64,000 nucleotides of DNA from Brevibacillus sp. (lineage in GTDB: Bacteria > Bacillota > Bacilli > Brevibacillales > Brevibacillaceae), in contig JACDOF010000002.1 in the NCBI GenBank assembly GCA_017656235.1, forward strand, positions 186,001 to 250,000. The letters run 5' to 3'. Positions within the stretch are counted from its first letter, which is position 1, and every line of letters starts with the position of its first letter. The notes below the pieces were generated by a model. The model had not been told where the DNA came from and searched no databases. It saw only the letters and a list, made by a program, of their open reading frames with translations. Position numbers and translations under genes: made by a program. Below are positions 44,179 to 52,307 of the stretch, piece by piece.

Positions 44179-45639
44179 ATGTCAACCAATACAACGGTCC
44201 AAACACTGAAAAACTTTATCGGCGGTCAGTGGGTAGAATCCTCTTCCCATAAAAAGGACATGGTTCCCAATCCAGCCACTGGAGAGCCCTTGGCATATGT
44301 GCCGATCTCCAACCGCGAGGACCTGGATCGGGCGGTAGAGGCAGCAAAGGAAGCGTTTAAAAGCTGGAGCAAGACAGCCGTTCCGAAGAGGGCACGGATC
44401 CTGTTCAGGTATCAGCAATTGCTGGTTGAGCATTGGGAGGAGCTGGCCCGTCTGGTCACCTTGGAAAACGGGAAAAGTTACGGAGAGGCTTACGGTGAGG
44501 TACAGCGCGGGATTGAGTGCGTAGAATTCGCGGCCGGTGCCCCTACGCTCATGATGGGACGACAGCTTCCGGATATCGCCACCAATATCGAATCGGGAAT
44601 GTACCGTTATCCGGTGGGGGTGGTAGGCGGGATTACCCCTTTCAACTTCCCGATGATGGTTCCCTGCTGGATGTTCCCGCTTGCCATCGCCTGCGGAAAC
44701 ACGTTCGTCTTGAAACCGTCCGAGCGTACGCCATTATTGGCCAATCGCCTGGCCGAACTGTTTGCGGAAGCAGGGCTGCCGGACGGGGTACTCAATATCG
44801 TCCATGGTGCCCACGATGTCGTAAATGGATTGTTGGAGCATCCCGGCGTCAAAGCGATCTCCTTCGTCGGTTCACAACCGGTGGCTGAATATGTTTATCG
44901 TACCGCTTCTGCTCATGGAAAGAGAGTACAGGCACTGGCCGGAGCCAAAAATCATTCCATCGTCATGCCTGACGCGGACGTGGATTTGGCTGTAAAGGAA
45001 ATCATCAATGCAGCATTTGGTTCAGCCGGTGAAAGGTGCATGGCTGCTTCTGTCGTAGTCGCTGTCGGCGAGGTTGCAGAACCTCTGATCCAAAAGTTGG
45101 TTCAAGCAGCAAATGAGATCAAGATCGGCAATGGCTTGGATGACGGCGTGTTCCTTGGTCCGCTCATTCGCGATGCCCATAAGGAGAGAACCGTGAAATA
45201 CATTGAAACGGGAGAAAAGGAAGGGGCGAAGCTGATTCGCGACGGTCGTCGGGATGCGGCGGCAGACCAGCCAGGCTGTTTTGTCGGACCTACGATCTTT
45301 GATTACGTAACCACGGAGATGACCATTTGGAAGGAGGAAATCTTTGCTCCCGTATTGTCGATCGTCCGTGTCAATTCCCTGGAGGAAGCGATCGAATTGA
45401 CGAACCAGTCGCCATTTGCAAACGGGGCTTGTCTTTATACGCAGAGCGGCAGCAATGTGCGCAAATTCCGGGAAGAAATCGATGCCGGCATGCTGGGGAT
45501 AAACGTGGGAGTCCCTGCTCCAATGGCCTTCTTTCCCTTTTCCGGGTGGAAGCATTCCTTCTACGGTGACCTCCATGCCAATGGTACCGATGGCGTGGAG
45601 TTCTATACACGCAAGAAGATGGTGACAGCTCGTTGGTAA
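44179..45639 (+). CDS. iolA: Methylmalonate/malonate-semialdehyde dehydrogenase (CoA-acylating) IolA
   Basis: 486 residues, matching IolA/MmsA. Catalytic Cys287 is in [10 protein letters not shown], the cofactor loop in [12 protein letters not shown], and [11 protein letters not shown]-like sequence ([18 protein letters not shown]) is diagnostic for the CoA-acylating group. It oxidises malonate semialdehyde to acetyl-CoA and CO2 with NAD and CoA, the last step of inositol breakdown. One oddity: the usual LAGAKNH motif occurs as [11 protein letters not shown], intact. ATG 44179 follows GAGAGGAG by eight bases; ATG 44173 is too close. Last gene of the operon. Confidence 0.93.
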   Translation: MSTNTTVQTLKNFIGGQWVESSSHKKDMVPNPATGEPLAYVPISNREDLDRAVEAAKEAFKSWSKTAVPKRARILFRYQQLLVEHWEELARLVTLENGKSYGEAYGEVQRGIECVEFAAGAPTLMMGRQLPDIATNIESGMYRYPVGVVGGITPFNFPMMVPCWMFPLAIACGNTFVLKPSERTPLLANRLAELFAEAGLPDGVLNIVHGAHDVVNGLLEHPGVKAISFVGSQPVAEYVYRTASAHGKRVQALAGAKNHSIVMPDADVDLAVKEIINAAFGSAGERCMAASVVVAVGEVAEPLIQKLVQAANEIKIGNGLDDGVFLGPLIRDAHKERTVKYIETGEKEGAKLIRDGRRDAAADQPGCFVGPTIFDYVTTEMTIWKEEIFAPVLSIVRVNSLEEAIELTNQSPFANGACLYTQSGSNVRKFREEIDAGMLGINVGVPAPMAFFPFSGWKHSFYGDLHANGTDGVEFYTRKKMVTARW

Positions 45640-45666
45640 CGGTATAAGACAGAACAAATTTTCATG

Positions 45667-45695
45667 TTGAAAATGGGTGACTATTTTGTTAAATT
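45667..45695 (+). promoter_or_regulatory. Promoter of the LIV-type transporter operon
   Basis: TTGAAA (45667-45672), 17-base spacer, TAAATT (45690-45695). A small inverted repeat ATTGAAA/TTTCAAT (45693-45699, 45709-45715) overlaps the -10 and the predicted start near 45702. Confidence 0.65.
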
Positions 45696-45777
45696 GAAAA
45701 TACGGAAATTTCAATACAAGAAAGCTGGATTACCTCTGGGGAGAAAGCCGCAAGCTGGATCTCATCATTAAGCAGGT

Positions 45778-45845
45778 AAAACCCAGCGACGTGACAGAGC
45801 CCTTTATTGCCGTAAAGGGGCAGCGCGTTGCTGGGTTTTCTTCAT
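45778..45845 (+). terminator. Structured leader hairpin, possible attenuator of the LIV operon
   Basis: AAAACCCAGCGAC (45778-45790) pairs with GTTGCTGGGTTTT (45827-45839), enclosing a perfect CCCTTTA/TAAAGGG hairpin (45800-45806, 45813-45819), and is followed by TTCTTCATTTCTT. It lies 75 bases after the predicted transcription start and before the first gene at 45872. CTGGG at 45737 could pair alternatively with CCCAG of the first arm. It is either the terminator of the iol operon or an attenuator of the LIV operon, possibly both. Confidence 0.6.
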
Positions 45846-45871
45846 TTCTTACACCATAAGGGGGATTTGGC

Positions 45872-47092
45872 ATGAACAAGAAGTCATGGGGAGCCATGCT
45901 GCTGTCCGCTGCCATGGCCATCAGCCTGGCGGCCTGTGGAGGGACGGGCGGTTCGACCGGTTCCGGCAGCAGCGAAAATGTAAGCGCTTCATCAGCAGGC
46001 GGTGCCGGCGAGTGGAAGATCGGCGCCGTTCTGGAACTGACCGGCAAGGCATCGGTGTGGGGGATTCCCCAGCGCGACGCCATACAGATGGCGGTAGAAG
46101 AGATAAATGCCAAAGGGGGCATCGGCGGGAAAAAACTGAATCTGATCGTCTATGACAACGAGTCCAACGAAACCAACTCCCTGGTAGCGGCGAAAAAGCT
46201 GGTCAGCCAGGACGAGGTGCTGGCCGTGATCGGCGCGGGTACGACTCCCACGACGATGCCGCTCATCCCCTACATGATGAAAGAAGAGGTGCCGCTCATC
46301 TCGGTCGGCTCGGGAGATGAAATCGTGCTGCCTGTAGAAGACCGCAAGTGGGTGTTTAAGACACCAAGCAATAATGCGGACATCTCCACCAGCATCGTCC
46401 AGTTTCTCAAGCGTCAGGGCAAGTCCAAAGTGGCCTTTATCTCCGTCAACAACGCATACGGAGACAGCGGCAAAAAGACGTTTGAGATGATTGCCAAGGC
46501 CAACGGCATTGAGATTGTTGCGGCAGAAAAATTTGGCGCAGCAGACAAGGACATGAAGCCGCAGCTTACCCGCATCAAGAGTTTGAATCCGGAAGCGGTC
46601 ATCGTCTGGGCGATTCCGCCTGCAGCATCCATCGTCAACCGCAACTTCTGGGAGCTGAAGATGGACAGCATGCTGATTTACAGCGCCGGGGCCGGAGCCA
46701 ACGCCTTTATCGAACTGGCCGGCGAAGCGGCGGAAGGCACCTACATCGCCTCCGGCAAAGTGTGGGTAGCCGATCAGCTTCCGGACAGCGATCCGCAAAA
46801 GCAGATTCTCATGGATTACGTCAAGGCGTACGAAGAAAAGTACAAAACACAGCCCAGTCCTATTGACGGCATGGCCTACGATGCCGCGCTGCTGCTGGCA
46901 GAAGCGATCGGGCAGGCGGCAGAAAAGGGAGACGTGACACGGGCGGCGATTCGCGACGGACTGGAAAACGTAAAGAACCTGGTGGGGTTGACCGGTATTT
47001 TCAACACTTCGCCGGATAATCACCAAGGGTTGAAAGCGGATGACGTCGTCATGCTTCAGGTTAAAGACGGAAAATGGGTGTTGGCTCAATGA
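45872..47092 (+). CDS. LIV-type ABC transporter binding lipoprotein (LivJ/UrtA-like)
   Basis: 406 residues. The signal peptide ends in a SLAAC lipobox with lipidated Cys, followed by a Gly/Ser linker. The Leu/Ile/Val-binding fold follows: GAVLELTGKASVWGIPQRDAI, NLIVYDNESNETNSLVAAKK, AVIGAGTTPTTMPLIP. The family binds branched-chain or other amino acids, amides, urea or aromatic acids. It is the first gene of a five-part importer compressed to four genes. An AAGCGCTT sequence at 45982 is inside the coding linker. Confidence 0.9.
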   Translation: MNKKSWGAMLLSAAMAISLAACGGTGGSTGSGSSENVSASSAGGAGEWKIGAVLELTGKASVWGIPQRDAIQMAVEEINAKGGIGGKKLNLIVYDNESNETNSLVAAKKLVSQDEVLAVIGAGTTPTTMPLIPYMMKEEVPLISVGSGDEIVLPVEDRKWVFKTPSNNADISTSIVQFLKRQGKSKVAFISVNNAYGDSGKKTFEMIAKANGIEIVAAEKFGAADKDMKPQLTRIKSLNPEAVIVWAIPPAASIVNRNFWELKMDSMLIYSAGAGANAFIELAGEAAEGTYIASGKVWVADQLPDSDPQKQILMDYVKAYEEKYKTQPSPIDGMAYDAALLLAEAIGQAAEKGDVTRAAIRDGLENVKNLVGLTGIFNTSPDNHQGLKADDVVMLQVKDGKWVLAQ

Positions 47093-47976
47093 TCGACCTT
47101 TCCTTTACGGACGTGATGCAGCTTCTCTTCTCGGGAATTGCCGTCGGGGGTATTTACGCCCTGATCAGCGTGGGCTTTGTCACCATTTACAATGTCAACG
47201 GAGTGATCAACTTCGCTCAGGGCGAGTTTGTGATGATCGCCGGGATGGTTGGGGCGACGCTGGCTTCCACCGGGATGCCGCTGTGGCTGGTTTGTCTGGC
47301 TGCTGTCCTCGCTTCCACCCTGACAGGTGCGCTGATGCAGCGGTTTATCCTGCATCCGGCCCGCCATTCCACGGAAGTGGTGCTGATCATTATTACGATT
47401 GGCGTTTCCATCACGTTGCGAGGCATCGCGCTGCTGATATGGGGCAGCAATCCGCGGACGCTTCCTGCCTTTTTCGAGGGAGAACCGCTCTCCCTGTTGG
47501 GAGCGGCGATCCCCCGGCAGGACATCGTCGTGGTCGTGATCGCCTTTGTTTGCATGGTGGCGTTGTTCTGGTTTTTTGAACGCACATATACGGGCACCGC
47601 GCTCAGGGCATGCATGATTAACAAGCAGGTCAGCAGACTGATGGGGATCTCCCCGGAACGCATGGCGCTGATGAGTCTGATGCTGGGAGCCTGTCTGGCA
47701 GGAGTGGTTGGCGTGGTGGTGACGCCGATTTCTCTGGCGACACCGGAAATGGGGCTGATGATCGGCCTGAAGGGATTTGTCGCCGCCACCCTGGGCGGGT
47801 TGACCAGCATCCCAGGCGCCGTGTTGGGCGGACTTCTTCTCGGCGTTCTGGAGTCGCTCGGCGCCGGTCTGGTCTCCTCCGGCTACAAGGATGCGATTGC
47901 CTTCTTCCTCCTGATTCTGCTGCTCGTGCTGAGACCAAACGGCATCCTGGGCGGACGCAGCGCAAAACGGGTATAG
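47089..47976 (+). CDS. LIV-type ABC transporter permease LivH
   Basis: 295 residues, about eight hydrophobic helices. Diagnostic segments are GGIYALISVGFVTIYNVNGV and INFAQGEFVMIAGMVGA near the N-terminus and the coupling loop MINKQVSRLMGISPERMALM. It forms the channel with LivM. ATG 47089 overlaps the binding-protein stop as ATGA, so the genes are translationally coupled. Confidence 0.92.
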   Translation: MIDLSFTDVMQLLFSGIAVGGIYALISVGFVTIYNVNGVINFAQGEFVMIAGMVGATLASTGMPLWLVCLAAVLASTLTGALMQRFILHPARHSTEVVLIIITIGVSITLRGIALLIWGSNPRTLPAFFEGEPLSLLGAAIPRQDIVVVVIAFVCMVALFWFFERTYTGTALRACMINKQVSRLMGISPERMALMSLMLGACLAGVVGVVVTPISLATPEMGLMIGLKGFVAATLGGLTSIPGAVLGGLLLGVLESLGAGLVSSGYKDAIAFFLLILLLVLRPNGILGGRSAKRV

Positions 47977-47983
47977 GGGGTGA

Positions 47984-49012
47984 ATGGAATACATGGAAAA
48001 ACAGTTGGAGGCTGCTGTTCACTCCAGAAAGACTGCCATTCCCCGGCACTGGCCGCTGCTGCTGGTCCTTGCCCTCCTGCTGCTGGGTGTACCGCTGTTC
48101 ACCGGTTCCTACGTCACAGGCTTGTTCGTGCTGATGGGCATTTACGTGATTGCCGCAACCGGGATGACCCTGATCATGGGGTATGGCGGCATCGTAACCC
48201 TGTGCCAGGCGGCCTTTTGGGGAATGGGTGCCTATACATCAGGCATCCTCACCGCTTCGTACGATGTCTCCCCACTGGCCGCACTGCTGGCAGGGATCGT
48301 CCTCACCGGCGGTGTGGCGGCACTGCTTGGCTTGATCACCCTGAATCTGCACGGCCATTTGCTTTCCCTGGCCACCTTGGGGTTTGGGATTGTCGTAAAC
48401 ATCTTTTTGCTCGAAGAGTCAGAACTGACCGGTGGACCCTCCGGACTGGTTGGCATTCCGGAGTTCAATCTGTTCGGCCTTACGCTTGCATCCGACAAGC
48501 AATGGTTTTATCTGGTCTGGTTGGCGGCCTTTTTGGTTATCCTCTTGGTGCGCAATCTGGTCAACTCCTCCTGGGGCCGCACATTGAAAGCCGTGCACGC
48601 CAGTGCGGCGGCGGCGGAAGCGATGGGGGTACACGTTGGCCGCTACCGCTGGCAGGCGTTTATCATCAGCGCCGTGCTGGCTTCGTTGAGCGGTTCTCTT
48701 TACGCTCATTACATGACCTTTATCAGCCCGGAACTGTTCAGCTTTGAACAGTCCATCAGGTACGTGCTGATGGCCGTTGTCGGCGGGCTTGCTTCCGTAT
48801 GGGGCGGTCTGATCGGGGTGATTGTCGTAACCGTATTGACCGAGTTGTTGCGGGAAGTGATTCCGCTGCTGCTGTCAGAGTCGTCGGCGGGAGCGGCCGA
48901 GACGATCTTCTTCGGCGGCCTGTTGGTTGTCATGATGATCTTCATGCCGCAGGGTATGGCCGGGGGATTGAACAAACTGTGGGACAGGATCAAGGACGGG
49001 AGGAACGCGTGA
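47984..49012 (+). CDS. LIV-type ABC transporter permease LivM
   Basis: 342 residues, ten hydrophobic helices. The LivM features are ATGMTLIMGYGGIVTLCQAA and the coupling loop WGRTLKAVHASAAAAEAMGV. It starts after GGGGGTGA. The stop codon overlaps the ATG of the ATPase gene (TGATG), a strong coupling signal. Confidence 0.92.
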   Translation: MEYMEKQLEAAVHSRKTAIPRHWPLLLVLALLLLGVPLFTGSYVTGLFVLMGIYVIAATGMTLIMGYGGIVTLCQAAFWGMGAYTSGILTASYDVSPLAALLAGIVLTGGVAALLGLITLNLHGHLLSLATLGFGIVVNIFLLEESELTGGPSGLVGIPEFNLFGLTLASDKQWFYLVWLAAFLVILLVRNLVNSSWGRTLKAVHASAAAAEAMGVHVGRYRWQAFIISAVLASLSGSLYAHYMTFISPELFSFEQSIRYVLMAVVGGLASVWGGLIGVIVVTVLTELLREVIPLLLSESSAGAAETIFFGGLLVVMMIFMPQGMAGGLNKLWDRIKDGRNA

Positions 49013-50562
49013 TGAGCAGGCAGGTGATGCTCTCTTTTGAAGGAGTGAACAAGTCGTTTGGCGGAGTGACAGCGGTGGCCAACTCCACATTTGAGGTGCC
49101 GGCGGGGGCGATCGTCGCGTTGATTGGTCCCAACGGAGCCGGCAAAACGTCAACCTTTAACTGCATCACCGGGATGTACACGCCGGACAGCGGACGGATT
49201 CTGTTCAACGGACAGCCGATCCATCACCTGAAGCCGCACGAAATCGCCCGCTGCGGCCTCTCCCGCACCTTTCAGAACCTGCAGGTGTTCCACAACCTGA
49301 CCGTACTGGAAAACGTCCTGGTGGCCTGCCGCGCGACACGGCAAGCGGGACTGCTTCCAGCGATGCTTCGCCTGCCGCGCATCCGCCAGCAGGAGCAGGA
49401 GGCTGAGAGATTGGCGCTGAAGCTGCTTGGGGACGTCGGATTGGCTCACAAGGCAGAGAGCTCTGCCAAGGATCTGTCGTTTGGCGAGCAGCGCTTGCTG
49501 GAGGTGGCCCGGGCACTGGCCGTGGAACCGAAGCTGCTTCTGCTGGATGAACCGATGTCCGGTCTAAGCAGGGAAGAGGTGGCAGCGATGGTGAAGCTGC
49601 TGAAGCGGCTGCGTGCGGATGGATTGACCATCCTGCTGATTGAGCATGACGTGTCGACTGTGATGGAAGTGGCGGATCAGATCGTGGTCCTGGAGTTTGG
49701 TACGCCGATTGCCGTGGGGACACCGGAAGAGATCCGAACCAATCCACGTGTGATCGAAGCCTATCTGGGGCAGGAAAACCAGGAGTGGACACCTCTTTTA
49801 GGAGGAAAAAGAAATACGTCAGAGGAAACAGTCCTCACGGTTCGCAACCTGGACGCGTACCGCGGCAGCATCCACGTGCTCCGCGACGTTTCACTCGAAG
49901 TGCGAAAAAATGAACTGGTGACCATTATCGGTGCCAACGGAGCGGGAAAGTCGACACTCCTGGCGGCCATTTCCGGCCTGATTCCGGCAGCGGCGGGACA
50001 GGTGATCGTCCACGGTCAGGAGGTACAGGGCAAAACGGCGGAGCAGCTGGCTTCCATAGGCATCAACCACGTGCCGGAGCGGCGCGGGATGTTTCCGGAG
50101 TTGACCGTTGAACAAAGTTTGCTGTTGGGAGCGTACACCCGGCGTAAAGGAACCAAGGCCGGGGAAACTGGCGCAGAGGCGGTTCAGGAAGACCTGGAGA
50201 GAATGTACACGCTGTTTCCCAGGTTGAGGGAAAGGAAAAAGCAGCTTGCCGGCACGCTGAGCGGCGGAGAGCAGCAGATGCTGGCGATCGCCAGAGGATT
50301 GATGGCCAGGCCGCAGCTGCTGATGCTCGACGAACCTTCACTTGGTCTGGCGCCGCTGATCGTCGCCGAAATCTTTGAAAAGCTGTGCGAATTGAAAGAA
50401 CAGGGGATGACAATCCTGCTGGTGGAACAGAATGCCCGGGCCGCGCTGCGCATCGCCGACCGGGTCTACACACTGGAGCGTGGAACGATCCAGTTCAGCG
50501 GAACACCGGAGGAACTGCTGGCTGATGCCCGGCTAAACCAGACCTTTTTGGCCGGACACTAG
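49012..50562 (+). CDS. Fused LivG-LivF ABC ATPase
   Basis: 516 residues containing two complete and different ABC ATPases that are normally separate proteins. Residues about 5-260 match LivG: GPNGAGKTSTFNCITGMY, the LivG-specific LSFGEQRLLEVARAL signature and HDVSTVMEVAD. Residues about 275-510 match Liv[52 protein letters not shown] and LGLAPLIVAEIF. They are joined by a short linker with GGKRNTSEETV. Fusion fixes a 1:1 heterodimer. GGGAGG lies eight bases before ATG. No frameshift is needed, so this is one genuine reading frame. Confidence 0.92.
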   Translation: MSRQVMLSFEGVNKSFGGVTAVANSTFEVPAGAIVALIGPNGAGKTSTFNCITGMYTPDSGRILFNGQPIHHLKPHEIARCGLSRTFQNLQVFHNLTVLENVLVACRATRQAGLLPAMLRLPRIRQQEQEAERLALKLLGDVGLAHKAESSAKDLSFGEQRLLEVARALAVEPKLLLLDEPMSGLSREEVAAMVKLLKRLRADGLTILLIEHDVSTVMEVADQIVVLEFGTPIAVGTPEEIRTNPRVIEAYLGQENQEWTPLLGGKRNTSEETVLTVRNLDAYRGSIHVLRDVSLEVRKNELVTIIGANGAGKSTLLAAISGLIPAAAGQVIVHGQEVQGKTAEQLASIGINHVPERRGMFPELTVEQSLLLGAYTRRKGTKAGETGAEAVQEDLERMYTLFPRLRERKKQLAGTLSGGEQQMLAIARGLMARPQLLMLDEPSLGLAPLIVAEIFEKLCELKEQGMTILLVEQNARAALRIADRVYTLERGTIQFSGTPEELLADARLNQTFLAGH

Positions 50563-50620
50563 GCTCTTCCCTGTCCAATCGGTCGGGCCTGCCAGATGAA
50601 AACGTGATGGGGGTGATAAG

Positions 50621-50947
50621 ATGGTGGACTACGCCGGGAGAAATACGGTACTGGCCGCAGGCTTTGCCCAGGTTCCCAAAGGGACGACCTTGTATGAACT
50701 CTATACCCTGGTTGGTTGTGTGCTGATCATTGATGTGGACGATGACGTGATTGTGGACGCCTCATTTACCTTCGTGATGGAAAAGACAAGTGATTACCTC
50801 GCTCACCTGCTGCGCGGCAAAAGCATCGCCAACGGGGTGGGGGAAATCACCAAACTGATTCAGGAACGCTTTTTGGCTCCCGGGCAGGGAGCGGTGCTGC
50901 AGTCGATTCGCGCCGCAATCGACCGCTACCATGAAATGAGAAAATAG
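50621..50947 (+). CDS. DUF3870 family protein
   Basis: 108 residues, no membrane segment. The pattern NTVLAAGFAQVPKGTTLYEL, then VGCVLIIDVDDDVIVDASFTFV and IQERFLAPGQGAVLQSI, fits DUF3870, a small family of unknown function often near amino-acid racemase, transport or catabolism genes. It follows the LIV ATPase by 58 bases on the same strand and is probably in that operon, supporting an amino-acid-linked role. Confidence 0.8.
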   Translation: MVDYAGRNTVLAAGFAQVPKGTTLYELYTLVGCVLIIDVDDDVIVDASFTFVMEKTSDYLAHLLRGKSIANGVGEITKLIQERFLAPGQGAVLQSIRAAIDRYHEMRK

Positions 50948-51124
50948 CGCTACAACCAGGCTGCCTATTTACGGGGATGAGGTGCAAAAGCCAATTCTCA
51001 TTAGCAAATACGGCCGGCTGAAAAGGAGCGGAAGGGGGCAAAACCAACCGTGTCTCGCTCCGGTTTCGGCTGGCCTTTTCATTCTACATTCCAGCTTGAA
51101 AACAGGATGAAGGAGGAACTGATC

Positions 51125-52138
51125 ATGAAGTTTGGTCTGTTTACGGTGTTTGACAACTACGCAAACGAACTTCCCCGTTCTGCGGAGGCGTTTGTCGACC
51201 AGGTTCTGGAACAAACCGTGCTCGCCGAGGAATATGGGTATGATGCCGTGTGGTATGCGGAACACCACTTTCATGAATACGGCGTTTTAACCTCGCCGCA
51301 CATGCTGATTGCCGCCGCCGCCGGCATGACCAGGCGCATCCGGCTGGGGGTGTCGGTTGTGGTGCTGCCGTTTCACGATCCGGTTCGCGTGGCGGAGGAT
51401 TACGCGCTGGCCGATTACCTCAGCGGCGGCCGCTTAAACATGGGCCTGGGCAGCGGCTATCTGCCGCATGAGTTTGGCGGGTTCAACATTGATCCAGCCC
51501 TCAAGCCGTTCATGTTCAACGAAAAGTTTGAAGTCCTGAAGCGGCTTTGGGCGGGAGAACGGTTCACCTTTAAGGGGGAATATCATCAGTACGGCGACAT
51601 CTCGCTGGAAGTGCTGCCCACGCAAAAACCGGTGCCAACCTGGATTGCGGCACTCCGTCCGCAAGGGGTGGAATACGTGGCCAAAATGGGGCAGCCGATA
51701 ATGGGCGTAGCCTACGTCAGCAGCAATTCGGTCGGCGAACTGAAGTCGATTCTCGATCAGTACAAGCAGGTCAGCGCCGCTTCCGGATTTGAACCGGCGA
51801 AGATGGAGATACCGATTGCCCTGCACGTCCACGTCGCCGAGACGACCCAGCAAGCGAGAGAGAATGCCTACGAGCCGCTCAACCGCTATCTGCGCACCCG
51901 TTTGTACGGAAAAGGAGCGGTATTCGAAGACCTGGCCCAGCGGGAGCAGTTGATTGTCGGCTCCCCAGAGGACTGCATCGCCCAGATCAAACGATACCAG
52001 GAAGCCGGGGTGAACCATTTAATGTGTTTGATGAACTTTGGCGGAATGGAGCATGACAAGGTGAAGGCTTCCATGAAACTGTTTGCCGAGGAAGTGATCC
52101 CCGCCTTTCGCCCGAAAGAGTCGGCACAACCCGCATGA
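51125..52138 (+). CDS. LLM-class (luciferase-like) flavin-dependent oxidoreductase
   Basis: 337 residues, TIM-barrel of the bacterial luciferase superfamily. Typical elements are KFGLFTVFDNY at the start, AEEYGYDAVWYAEHHFHEYG, the flavin-site RIRLGVSVVVLPFHDPVRVAEDYA, and GRLNMGLGSGYLPHEF. It would use reduced FMN or F420-like flavin to oxygenate or oxidise a substrate I cannot identify. ATG 51125 follows AAGGAGG by eight bases; the upstream in-frame ATG at 51050 has none. It is closed by the terminator at 52157. It may act on a compound imported by the LIV system. Confidence 0.88.
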   Translation: MKFGLFTVFDNYANELPRSAEAFVDQVLEQTVLAEEYGYDAVWYAEHHFHEYGVLTSPHMLIAAAAGMTRRIRLGVSVVVLPFHDPVRVAEDYALADYLSGGRLNMGLGSGYLPHEFGGFNIDPALKPFMFNEKFEVLKRLWAGERFTFKGEYHQYGDISLEVLPTQKPVPTWIAALRPQGVEYVAKMGQPIMGVAYVSSNSVGELKSILDQYKQVSAASGFEPAKMEIPIALHVHVAETTQQARENAYEPLNRYLRTRLYGKGAVFEDLAQREQLIVGSPEDCIAQIKRYQEAGVNHLMCLMNFGGMEHDKVKASMKLFAEEVIPAFRPKESAQPA

Positions 52139-52156
52139 CGGTGAAAGCCCGTTTCA

Positions 52157-52201
52157 CGATGCCGCCTGGCGCCAACGCTGCCGGGCGGCATCGTTTTTTT
52201 G
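52157..52201 (+). terminator. Terminator after the LLM oxidoreductase
   Basis: CGATGCCGCC (52157-52166) pairs with GGCGGCATCG (52184-52193), followed by seven or more T. Confidence 0.92.
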
Positions 52202-52307
52202 CCTGTCTTTTGTCGTTGAACTAACCGGTAAGGTGTGTTACATTCGGCATGGTGAAGTAGAAAGAGCAGAGCAGGTAGCAGAGTAGGGAGATGGAGATGA
52301 TCAACGC

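Noticed and set aside
45720-45845. T-box or known riboswitch class in the leader of the LIV operon
   Set aside because: No T-box AGGGTGG-type sequence and no conserved core of a riboswitch class I can recall; kept only as an unnamed structured leader.
45982-45989. AAGCGCTT inside the LIV binding-protein gene
   Set aside because: Within coding sequence of the linker; a cre-like role in coding DNA is possible but nothing else supports it.
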